This document shows, in pieces, positions 1-6,887 of a stretch of 12,778 bases of DNA (the first letter of the stretch is position 1; each line of letters begins with the position of its first letter). Under the pieces are notes generated by a model, which worked only from the letters and a program-made list of their open reading frames with translations, was not told where the DNA came from and searched no databases. The stretch comes from Alphaproteobacteria bacterium (lineage in GTDB: Bacteria; Pseudomonadota; Alphaproteobacteria; UBA828), in contig JAJDVB010000107.1 of assembly GCA_022826345.1 (NCBI GenBank), positions 1 to 12,778 of the forward strand, given 5' to 3'. The position numbers and the translations under genes are program-made.

Positions 1-117
1 GACGCTATTCTGGTGCCGCATGACATTGACCTCCGTTCGTGTCCAGAACGCCGCAAAACGTCCGGAGACGAATAGAATCAATGTCATGCACCTTGTCCAC
101 CCCTCTAAACCGGACAG

Positions 118-230
118 CAGTGGACTTGATCCGGGCATCCATTTGCTGTGCGCGCGACCCTGCCGGCATGCGCGACGTGGATGGCCGGGATAAGCCCGGC
201 CATGACGTAAGGGGGGTCCGGGTAACGCTT
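118..230. repeat. Intergenic palindromic repeat (alphaproteobacterial type)
   Basis: This stretch has the look of a dispersed intergenic repeat. It contains a perfect hairpin with 9-bp arms ATGGCCGGG (181-189) and CCCGGCCAT (195-203) around a 5-base loop. A segment reading GGACTTGATCCGGGCATCCA precedes it. Translating it gives the tell-tale peptides GRDKPGHD on one strand and MAGLIPAIHV on the other, which recur as spurious ORFs in Rhizobiales and Rhodospirillales genomes. It lies 60 bp upstream of mdh. The rest of 1-290 shows no gene. Family membership is from memory of such repeats; copy number in this genome cannot be seen here. Confidence 0.7.
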
Positions 231-257
231 GTCTCTAGTTTTGGGGCAGGAAACTAG

Positions 258-1244
<987 letters not shown>

Positions 1245-1376
1245 ATTGCCCGACTAGCAATTTCACTAAATGAGTTTCAGAGCTATACGTTTGGCAGCTT
1301 TACCGGCGCACATCTATTCTCCTCCTAATTTGCCTCTTTAGAATTCTTTGTGCTTTGAATGAAAGAGAATCGGAGC

Positions 1377-1405
1377 TTGACTAAATGCACTTACTGATGT
1401 AATAT
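1377..1405 (+). promoter_or_regulatory. Putative sigma-70 promoter of AT-rich mini-operon
   Basis: TTGACT at 1377-1382 (five of six to the -35 consensus) is followed after 17 bases by TAATAT at 1400-1405 (four of six to -10). A perfect TATAAT also overlaps at 1403-1408, but its spacing would be 20. Transcription would start near 1412, almost on the ATG at 1413. It sits in AT-rich sequence unlike the rest of the window and faces the two small genes downstream. This is inferred from pattern only. Confidence 0.5.
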
Positions 1406-1412
1406 AATTCAG

Positions 1413-1472
1413 ATGGTCGAAATCGTGTTTCAAGAATCTGGTCGGAACTGGGCACAAGAGCGGGCGCCATGA
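1413..1472 (+). CDS. Possible 19-codon leader ORF, ATGA-coupled to next gene
   Basis: ATG at 1413 opens a 19-codon frame (begins MVEIVFQESG) that ends in TGA at 1470-1472, overlapping the ATG of the next gene as ATGA. No Shine-Dalgarno precedes it, and the putative promoter places the transcript start within a base or two of the ATG, so it could be read as a leaderless message. The next gene has only a weak ribosome site (GAGCGGG, 1458-1464), so translation of this short frame could feed ribosomes into it. The frame could also be a chance ORF: at 19 codons coding statistics say nothing. The identical ATGA junction at 1741 is the main reason to list it. Confidence 0.3.
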   Translation: MVEIVFQESGRNWAQERAP

Positions 1473-1744
1473 GTGCCTACTTGGTAATTTTTACTGAACC
1501 AGGGAAATCTAGCGCTGCGGCTATAGACCGAATTCAGAAAAAATGGCCTGATCGTTATTTTATGTTATCGGATCAAATCGTATTTGTTGCGCCTGAAGAG
1601 CCGACGCTGATCAAAACCGTTCGAGATACTGCCGGAATGATTTCTAGCGACGAGGTGTCAGGCTTGGTGCTAGAAACGAATTACGGCGCAATTGATGGCT
1701 GGGAAATTGCAGAATTATGGGAATGGATTAGGAAACACACATGA
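1469..1744 (+). CDS. Small protein, possible Cas2/SinR-like ferredoxin fold
   Basis: I do not recognise this 91-aa protein with certainty. It starts with a hydrophobic strand (YLVIF, residues 4-8), then a helix, a strand pair around LSDQIVFVAPE (33-43), a second helix, another strand (SGLVLET, 64-70) and a Trp-rich end (GWEIAELWEWI, 77-87). This beta-alpha-beta-beta-alpha-beta order, the LSDQIVFV strand and the terminal Trp resemble SinR-like/Cas2-like small proteins, but that is a pattern judgement, not a match. It has no signal peptide or membrane helix. GC is about 45 % in the line 1561-1620 (hand count), against about 80 % in the mdh line 421-480, which suggests horizontal acquisition. 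Its stop overlaps the next start (ATGA, 1741-1744), so the two products probably act together. Confidence 0.75.
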   Translation: MSAYLVIFTEPGKSSAAAIDRIQKKWPDRYFMLSDQIVFVAPEEPTLIKTVRDTAGMISSDEVSGLVLETNYGAIDGWEIAELWEWIRKHT

Positions 1745-2082
1745 CACGAGGTCGCACTAACATAAGTGCATTTCCTGGTCCGAAACCTGCCGGTCATGGT
1801 GGTAATGGTGGGAACAACTATGGTGAAAGATTGGCACGGATAGAAGAACAAATTAAGCATATGGTTACGCAAGAGGACGTTTTGGAAATTAATGTTCAAT
1901 GCGCCAAAATAGAGGAAGCACTGAAGCATACAGCGACGCGCTCTGATGTTGCTGATGTAAAGGCATTGCTAGAGAGACAGCAAAGCAGCCTACTGCGTTG
2001 GTTTATTGCCACTGCTATAGCTGTGACGATAGCAGCCGCAGCTGTTGGCAGTATCCTTGCTTCGATCTTTATCGAAAAGTAG
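1741..2082 (+). CDS. Small membrane-anchored coiled-coil protein
   Basis: A 113-aa protein whose start codon overlaps the stop of the upstream gene (ATGA). It has three parts. The first is a Gly/Pro/Asn-rich N-terminal stretch (residues about 10-27). The second is a charged heptad-like coiled coil (about 28-82) with two related segments, VTQEDV and ATRSDV, each followed by a predicted helix. The third is a C-terminal hydrophobic helix (LRWFIATAIAVTIAAAAVGS, about 85-104) before a short IFIEK tail. This architecture resembles XhlA-like and CCDC90/DUF1640-like tail-anchored coiled coils, which are recognised by shape more than by residues. The coiled coil would face the cytoplasm if C-terminally anchored. 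Function is unknown; translational coupling suggests it partners the 91-aa protein, perhaps as its membrane tether. Base composition is as foreign as its neighbour's. Confidence 0.75.
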   Translation: MTRGRTNISAFPGPKPAGHGGNGGNNYGERLARIEEQIKHMVTQEDVLEINVQCAKIEEALKHTATRSDVADVKALLERQQSSLLRWFIATAIAVTIAAAAVGSILASIFIEK

Positions 2083-2122
2083 TGGGCGAATACAGATAGA
2101 AATGGTCTGAGGCCGCCACAAT

Positions 2123-3031
2123 CTAACCTGCCGCTTCGAGCCAGTGGCGGGCGATTTCCTCGCGGGTCGCGAACCAGACGCCCTCGTGGGCCTGTGCGTG
2201 CTCGATGAAGCGGGAGAGACCCGCGATCCGGCCGGGGCGGCCGATCATGCGGGGGTGCAGGCCAATGGACATCATCTTCGGGCAGGTCGCGGATTCGGCG
2301 TAGAGCGTGTCGAAGCTGTCCCGCGCGTACTGATAGAAGTGATCGGCGGTAAGGAAGCCGGGCGCCGTCCAGAAGGAGAAGTCATTGATATCGCACGTAT
2401 AGGGCACCACCAGATGGCGCTTGCCTGAGACCTCCACGAAGTAGGGCAGGTCGTCGTTGTAGGCGTCCGAATCGTAAATGAAGCCACCGTCCTCCACCAC
2501 CAGTTCGCGGGTATGGACCGAGGGGCCGAAGCGGCAGTACCAGCCCACCGGCCGCCTGCCGCAGGTGCGCTCGAAGGATTCGATGGCGAGCCGGATGTGT
2601 TCGCGCTCCTCCTCCCGCGAGAGGCGGAACACCTCCTCCCAGCGCCAGCCGTGGCTGCACACCTCGTGGCCGCGGGCGACGACCGCGCGGGCGACCGCCG
2701 GGTTCTGCTCGAAGGCGACGGCGCAGGCGTAGAAGGTGGACTTGATTCCGGTCTCCTCGAAAAGCCGCAGGAGGCGCCAGACTCCGGCGCGGGAGCCGTA
2801 CTCGAACATCGATTCCATGGCGAGGTTACGGTAGACCTCGGGCAGCGAGTAGCTGCCGAACTCAGTGAGCGCTTCCTGGTGCGCATCGCCCATGGCGTGC
2901 GAATACTCCGAGCCTTCCTCGTAGTTGACCACCACTGAGATCGCGACACGCGCCCCGTTCGGCCAGGGGATTGCCGGCGGGTAGGCGCCGTAGCCCACCA
3001 GATCGCGTCCGCCTGAAGATACCTCCGCCAT
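2123..3031 (-). CDS. PuuE-like polysaccharide deacetylase / putative allantoinase
   Basis: A 302-aa NodB-fold (polysaccharide deacetylase) protein of the PuuE branch. PuuE enzymes hydrolyse allantoin to allantoate without the usual metal site; other members act on N-acetyl or amide substrates. Visible PuuE hallmarks: NYEEGSE (36-42) in place of the TFDD motif, MESMFEYGSRAG (72-83), SHGWRWEE (126-133) with the second motif-2 His missing, SDAYNDDLPY (188-197), and GLHPRMIGRPGR (257-268) with H259. No signal peptide is seen, so it is cytoplasmic. The ATG at 3031 is preceded by GGAGGAG about six bases upstream, a strong ribosome site. It lies 74 bp downstream of sat on the same strand and could be co-transcribed. 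No other purine-catabolism gene is nearby, so allantoin as substrate is uncertain. Confidence 0.82.
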   Translation of the reverse strand: MAEVSSGGRDLVGYGAYPPAIPWPNGARVAISVVVNYEEGSEYSHAMGDAHQEALTEFGSYSLPEVYRNLAMESMFEYGSRAGVWRLLRLFEETGIKSTFYACAVAFEQNPAVARAVVARGHEVCSHGWRWEEVFRLSREEEREHIRLAIESFERTCGRRPVGWYCRFGPSVHTRELVVEDGGFIYDSDAYNDDLPYFVEVSGKRHLVVPYTCDINDFSFWTAPGFLTADHFYQYARDSFDTLYAESATCPKMMSIGLHPRMIGRPGRIAGLSRFIEHAQAHEGVWFATREEIARHWLEAAG

Positions 3032-3105
3032 GATGCTCCTCCGTTCCCCTGGTGCTCCCGTCAGGCGCGCGCGTGCCCGCCTTGATGGTCAGTCATCATA
3101 GAGCG

Positions 3106-4365
3106 TCACGGGGTGCCGTCGTAGTAGGCCTGGAGGATGGCGACCACGCCGTCGCGGCTGTATTCGGGCGGGATCGCCTCGCCGCCCGCGAACATCTCGC
3201 GCAGCCGGGTGCCGGAGATGCGGAGCTTGCCGTCGTCACCGCGGTCGCAGGACCGGCCCTCCGCGTCGCCGGTCGCCACCGCCGCTACCGCGCGATGGCG
3301 CTCCCCCTCGACCGGAGGGTCCATCCCACCATCGGCGGCGAAGCAGACGTTCCCCGTGGCCATGCCCCCGCAGTCAAAGCAATGGAAGGTGTCGTCGATC
3401 TTGAGCGGCCGGATGGCGAGGCTGTCCGCGCCGATCTCGTCGAAGATGCGGTGCGCGTCGTAGGGCCCGTAATAGCCGCCGAGCCCGGCGTGGTCGCGCC
3501 CGATCACCAAGTGCGAGCACCCGAAGTTCTGGCGGAAGAGGGCGTGCAGCAGCGCCTCCCGCGGGCCGGCGTAGCGCATCTCGATGGGGTAGCCCGCCTG
3601 GATCACCGTCCCTTCCGCGAAGTGGTTGGCGACCAGCCAGTCGATGGCGCGGACCCGGACATCGGCCGGGATGTCGCCCGGCTTGAGCGCGCCGAGGACC
3701 TGGTGGATCAGCACCCCGTCGCACACCTCCAGCGCGACCTTGGCGAGAAACTCGTGGCTGCGGTGCATGGGGTTGCGGGTCTGGAAGGCGGCGACCGTCG
3801 ACCAGACCTTCTCGACGAAGAGCGCACGGGTTTCGGCGGGGCGCAGGTAGAGCCCCCGGTAGGTCTCGGGAAAGTGCCCTTCGGAGAGGACCGAGACCGG
3901 ACCCGCGAGGTTGACCGCGCCCTGCGCCATGACTTTTGCGACCCCCGGGTGAGCCTCGTCGGTGGTGCGGTAGACCTCGCGGCATTCGAGGGCCTTGTCG
4001 ATGGCGTATCTCTCGGTGACCGTGAGCACGCCGAGAATCACCCCCTCCGCGTCCGTGAGCGCCACCTCGTCGCCGATGGCGGCGGCGAAATCGTCGGCGC
4101 AGGAGAGCGTGATGGGCAGCGGCCAGAAGAGCCCGCTTTCCAGGCGCATATCGAGGCATGCGCCGCGCCAGTCGGCCGCGCCCATGAAGCCCGTGAGCGG
4201 CGTGTAGGCGCCCATGGCGAGCATGAAGAGGTCCGAGACCTCGCGGCTCGATAGCGGCAGCCGCCTAAGGGTGTGCGCCCGCTTCAGCGCCTCGTCCCGC
4301 TCCTCCCCGGTCAGCAGCAGGGGCTTCAGGGGGGCGTTGCCGTGCGGGGGGATCAGCGTGGGCAT
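3106..4365 (-). CDS. sat: Sulfate adenylyltransferase (ATP sulfurylase), dissimilatory type
   Basis: Interconverts ATP + sulfate and APS + pyrophosphate. With AprBA encoded in the same window it probably runs toward ATP and sulfate during sulfur oxidation. The 419 residues comprise an N-terminal PUA-like domain (about 1-165) and the catalytic nucleotidyltransferase domain. Motifs: QTRNPMHRSHE (195-205), GRDHAG (289-294) and ISGTRLREM (about 383-391). A Cys-rich motif, CFDCGGMATGNVC (C329, C332, C341), precedes the last motif and resembles the zinc site of some prokaryotic Sat enzymes. About 30 extra residues seem to lie between C341 and C373, and the usual following His is not visible. No APS kinase domain is attached. 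The ATG lies six bases after the stop of the small membrane gene without a clear ribosome site, suggesting coupled translation. Confidence 0.95.
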   Translation of the reverse strand: MPTLIPPHGNAPLKPLLLTGEERDEALKRAHTLRRLPLSSREVSDLFMLAMGAYTPLTGFMGAADWRGACLDMRLESGLFWPLPITLSCADDFAAAIGDEVALTDAEGVILGVLTVTERYAIDKALECREVYRTTDEAHPGVAKVMAQGAVNLAGPVSVLSEGHFPETYRGLYLRPAETRALFVEKVWSTVAAFQTRNPMHRSHEFLAKVALEVCDGVLIHQVLGALKPGDIPADVRVRAIDWLVANHFAEGTVIQAGYPIEMRYAGPREALLHALFRQNFGCSHLVIGRDHAGLGGYYGPYDAHRIFDEIGADSLAIRPLKIDDTFHCFDCGGMATGNVCFAADGGMDPPVEGERHRAVAAVATGDAEGRSCDRGDDGKLRISGTRLREMFAGGEAIPPEYSRDGVVAILQAYYDGTP

Positions 4366-4371
4366 GGATCG

Positions 4372-4566
4372 TCAGCGCCGGTTGGCGACTTCCTTTCGAA
4401 TCTCCTTCGACTTGGCTTCGGGCAGCACCCAGATCGCGCCGGCCATCAGCGGCCCGAGCGCGAGGGTCACCCAGCGCACGATCCCGGTGCTGTCGTCGAG
4501 GAAGAACACCGCCACGCAGAGCGCGAGGGCGAGCACGGAGACGAGGATCTTGTAGTGGCTGGGCAT
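4372..4566 (-). CDS. Two-helix small membrane protein
   Basis: A 64-aa peptide with two hydrophobic segments, residues about 5-23 (YKILVSVLALALCVAVFFL) and 29-48 (IVRWVTLALGPLMAGAIWVL), joined by a DDSTG turn. A basic amphipathic tail (KSKEIRKEVANRR) is probably cytoplasmic. The ATG has AAGGA about nine bases upstream. It ends six bases before the sat start and begins about 20 bases after the DUF6166-like gene, so all three very likely share a transcript. I do not recognise a family. It is too small to transport sulfate alone; a subunit or regulatory role at the membrane is conceivable but unsupported by any motif. Confidence 0.7.
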   Translation of the reverse strand: MPSHYKILVSVLALALCVAVFFLDDSTGIVRWVTLALGPLMAGAIWVLPEAKSKEIRKEVANRR

Positions 4567-4586
4567 CGCTCGGTTCCTTCGCTATC

Positions 4587-4892
4587 TCAGGTGGAGGCGA
4601 ACGCGTCGATTGCCGCGGCCACGTCGGCGCTCGTCATCTCCCACGTGTTGTCGAAGTTCGCCACCACGTCGCGCATGAACGGCTCGACGAGATCGAGGGC
4701 GCGGGCCTCCTCGCCTGCGCCGAGGTGATCGGCCAGGATCGCGAGCGCGAGCTGACGCGACTGCGGGCCTTCATAGGTCCACTCGAAGCCGGTCTCGCTG
4801 TAGCGGCGTATGTCGAGCCTCTGGTCCAGGAGCTCGCCGTCAACGGTGACCACGAGCCCGTCGATGGTGCGATCCCCGGCGTAGGTCTTCAT
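4587..4892 (-). CDS. DUF6166-like small acidic protein
   Basis: A 101-aa cytoplasmic protein beginning MKTYAGDRTIDG. The frame stays open upstream to 5642 on this strand, but that extension overlaps the GntR gene antisense and is rejected. The ATG at 4892 has GGAG about nine bases upstream, and the protein reads as complete from there. Features: a strand-rich N-terminal half (GLVVTVDGELL, 12-22), the segment TGFEWTYEGPQSRQLALAIL (34-53), and an acidic helical end with FMRDVVANFDNTWEMTSADV (72-91). These features match my recollection of the uncharacterised DUF6166 family; the function is unknown. It is the first gene of the probable DUF6166 / small membrane protein / sat operon. The 165-bp gap to the divergent GntR gene should hold both promoters, though I see no convincing -35/-10 pair in it. 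Confidence 0.72.
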   Translation of the reverse strand: MKTYAGDRTIDGLVVTVDGELLDQRLDIRRYSETGFEWTYEGPQSRQLALAILADHLGAGEEARALDLVEPFMRDVVANFDNTWEMTSADVAAAIDAFAST

Positions 4893-5057
4893 GGCGTTGC
4901 TCCGAAGCGGGGCTGAACGTGGCCCATCGTAGAATCGTCCGCGCCACACACGCCATGGCCGTGGTGAGAGAGGCGGGCTAGCATACCGGCATCCGGGCAG
5001 CCGGGACGCGCTGCCGCAATCGCCGAAGCATCCCACTTCCGAACATGCTTTCGCGTA

Positions 5058-5753
5058 TTGGAGCCGCACTTGAGCGTGAGTGAGAGAGAGGCGGACGCGG
5101 ACCAGCGCTCGGACCCGGACCGCAGCCTCACTGACCGTGCGTACGTCGCCATCGAGGAGATGATCTGCACGCTCAGGCTCGAGCCGGGCGAGGTGCTCTC
5201 CGAAGGTGCGCTCTCGAAGACGCTCGGCATCGGACGCACGCCGGTGCGCGAGGCGCTGCAGCGCCTGGCGCGGGAGGGGCTGGTCACGGTGCTCCCCCGG
5301 CGCGGTGTCCTGGTCTCGGAGTTCAACGTCGGCAAGCAGCTTCGGATGCTGGAGGTGCGCCGCGAGCTCGAGCGGCTGATGGTCCGCTCCGCCGCGTCTC
5401 GCGCAACCGCCGACGAGCGTGCCCGCTTCGCGGCAATCGCGCGTGCGATATACGAGAGCGCCGAGGCAGGCGACGACATCCGCTTCATGCGCCTCGATCG
5501 CGAGTTCAACGTGCTGGTGAGCCAGGTGACGCGCAACGAGTTCGCATCCGAAGCAATCTCGTTGATGGCCGGCCTTTCGCGGCGGTTCTGGTTCATGCAC
5601 CACCGTCAGGACGGCGATCTGTCGTTGATCGCACGCCTCCATGCCGACATCGCCAATGCGATCGCGGCAGGAGACGAGGCGGCGGCGGCGATGGCGAGCG
5701 ATGCCTTACTCGAATACATCGAATCGATCACGCGGGCGGCGGTGGACTGGTGA
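5058..5753 (+). CDS. GntR-family transcriptional regulator, FCD (FadR) subfamily
   Basis: A 231-aa DNA-binding regulator. A winged helix-turn-helix spans about residues 24-90, with the signature ALSKTLGIGRTPVREALQRL (51-70) and wing RRGVLVSEF (81-89). The C-terminal all-helical FCD ligand domain covers about 95-225. FCD proteins usually bind a metal and a carboxylate ligand through Asp-x3-His, a second His and a third His. Here D147 is followed by N151 instead of His, H195 is kept, and the third His position reads A/L, so the metal site looks degraded. The start is TTG at 5058; another in-frame TTG at 5070 is equally possible, and neither has a strong ribosome site. It is divergent from the DUF6166-sat operon and upstream of the hydroxylase gene; either could be its target. 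The effector is unknown. Confidence 0.9.
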   Translation: MEPHLSVSEREADADQRSDPDRSLTDRAYVAIEEMICTLRLEPGEVLSEGALSKTLGIGRTPVREALQRLAREGLVTVLPRRGVLVSEFNVGKQLRMLEVRRELERLMVRSAASRATADERARFAAIARAIYESAEAGDDIRFMRLDREFNVLVSQVTRNEFASEAISLMAGLSRRFWFMHHRQDGDLSLIARLHADIANAIAAGDEAAAAMASDALLEYIESITRAAVDW

Positions 5754-5844
5754 GCGGCATGGCGGCAGCGAGGTCCCTGCACGAGCACGCCGCGGTGCTC
5801 TCGATCGGAGCTGCAGCATGCTTGTTCTGCTGTTGATATTCGAC

Positions 5845-5854
5845 TAATATATTA
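5845..5854. promoter_or_regulatory. AT-rich perfect palindrome before hydroxylase gene
   Basis: TAATATATTA is a perfect 10-bp palindrome. It overlaps a second inverted pair, ATATT (5836-5840) and AATAT (5846-5850), separated by five bases. The stretch 5821-5860 is strikingly AT-rich for this genome and lies between the GntR regulator and the next gene on the same strand. It could be a promoter (weak TTGTTC 5822-5827, 17 bases, TAATAT 5845-5850) overlaid by an operator for the adjacent regulator. This is inference; the palindrome itself is directly visible. Confidence 0.35.
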
Positions 5855-5910
5855 CTTTCGGATTGCCTTGGCGCGTCAGCGCTCAAGCACGGGGTAGAGG
5901 GGGCACGGCC

Positions 5911-6714
5911 GTGGAACTCGCGAACTCACCGATGGACGAGCGCCAGCGGATCTACCGTGAGGTCTACCGGGAGCGCATCGCGGCCTGGTACAACGGCTAT
6001 CTGCACGTCGCGATTATCTACCTCATCGGCGCCTGCGCGCTCTACGTCTGCCTCTCCCATGTCGGGACCATGCAGTGGTGGGAGTGGCTCACGATCCCGG
6101 TGGTGCTGCTGGCGAGCAACATCTTCGAGTGGCTGCTCCATGTCCAGGTGATGCACCGGCCGCGCAAGTGGAAGGGCTTCCGCGCCATCTACACGCGGCA
6201 CATGCTCATGCACCACCAGTTCTTCACCGACAAGGAGATGCGCTTCGCCGGCCAGCACGACTGGCGGGTGACGGTCTTCCCGCCCTACGCGCTCGTCGTG
6301 TTCATCCTGATGTCGACGCCGCCGGCGCTGATCGCGGGCTTCGTCATCTCGGCGAACGTGGGCTGGCTCGTCATCGCCACCACGACCAGCCTCTATCTGC
6401 TCTACGAGTTCATGCACTTCTGCTGCCATATCGGCGAGAACCGGTTCGTGCGCTATTGCCCGTTCGTGAACACGATCCGGCGGCACCACGCGGCGCACCA
6501 CAACCAGTCGATCATGATGGAGCGGAACATGAACCTGACGTTCCCCATCGCGGACTGGATGTTCGGGACGTCGGATCTCGATCGCGGCCTGCTCGGGCAC
6601 CTCTTCAACGGCTACTCGACGAAGTACGTGAAGACCGACATGCGCAAGAGCGCCCGGACCCCGAAGGTGAAGGCTCACTCTCCGGCCGATGCGGCGGTCG
6701 GCAGCCCCGCCTGA
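5911..6714 (+). CDS. Fatty acid hydroxylase / sterol desaturase superfamily protein
   Basis: An integral-membrane di-iron oxygenase-like protein, 267 aa from the chosen start. Histidine clusters typical of the superfamily are present: HVQVMH (H77, H82), HMLMHH (H97, H101, H102), HFCCH (H169, H173) and RHHAAHH (H192, H193, H196, H197). Hydrophobic segments lie at about 33-50, 58-77, 122-148 and 151-170. The frame is open from a TTG at 5863, but the GTG at 5911 has AGAGGGGG at 5896-5903, eight bases upstream, and is preferred; an ATG at 5932 is a third option. Such enzymes hydroxylate or desaturate lipid or sterol-like chains using O2; the substrate is not readable here. It follows the GntR regulator by about 160 bp and precedes the PanB-like gene by 173 bp. 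Confidence 0.85.
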   Translation: MELANSPMDERQRIYREVYRERIAAWYNGYLHVAIIYLIGACALYVCLSHVGTMQWWEWLTIPVVLLASNIFEWLLHVQVMHRPRKWKGFRAIYTRHMLMHHQFFTDKEMRFAGQHDWRVTVFPPYALVVFILMSTPPALIAGFVISANVGWLVIATTTSLYLLYEFMHFCCHIGENRFVRYCPFVNTIRRHHAAHHNQSIMMERNMNLTFPIADWMFGTSDLDRGLLGHLFNGYSTKYVKTDMRKSARTPKVKAHSPADAAVGSPA

Positions 6715-6887
6715 GGCCAACGCGCCCGCGGGCGCCTGAAGACGGACACGCATGGCTCGCGGCGGCGCCGGATTCCGGTGTCGCCGCAGCGCATTTTGAG
6801 ACCCGGCACGGACCGGTGCCCGACCGAACGCCCTGGGCAATCTCTGCTAACGTGTCCCGCAGACCACCTTGAGCAGGGAGAAGAGCC

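Noticed and set aside
39..257. 72-codon plus-strand frame upstream of mdh
   Set aside because: Its C-terminal half is the translated intergenic repeat (GRDKPGHD), a well-known source of false ORFs.
1245..1261. Possible terminator after mdh (ATTGC/GCAAT with TTT)
   Set aside because: The stem is only five base pairs and AT-rich, and the T run is three; too weak to call.
3052..4254. 400-codon plus-strand frame opposite sat
   Set aside because: Antisense shadow of Sat with no recognisable motifs.
4893..5642. Upstream extension of the DUF6166-like frame
   Set aside because: The extension lies antisense within the GntR gene, and a well-placed ATG with GGAG at 4892 gives the family-like N-terminus.
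5783..5800. Hairpin GAGCAC/GTGCTC after the GntR gene
   Set aside because: A six-base stem without a T-tract is expected often by chance at this GC content.
6722..6735. Perfect palindrome GCGCCCGCGGGCGC after the hydroxylase gene
   Set aside because: It consists only of G and C, has no T-tract and no room for a loop without losing central pairs; in such GC-rich DNA it is weak evidence for an operator or terminator.
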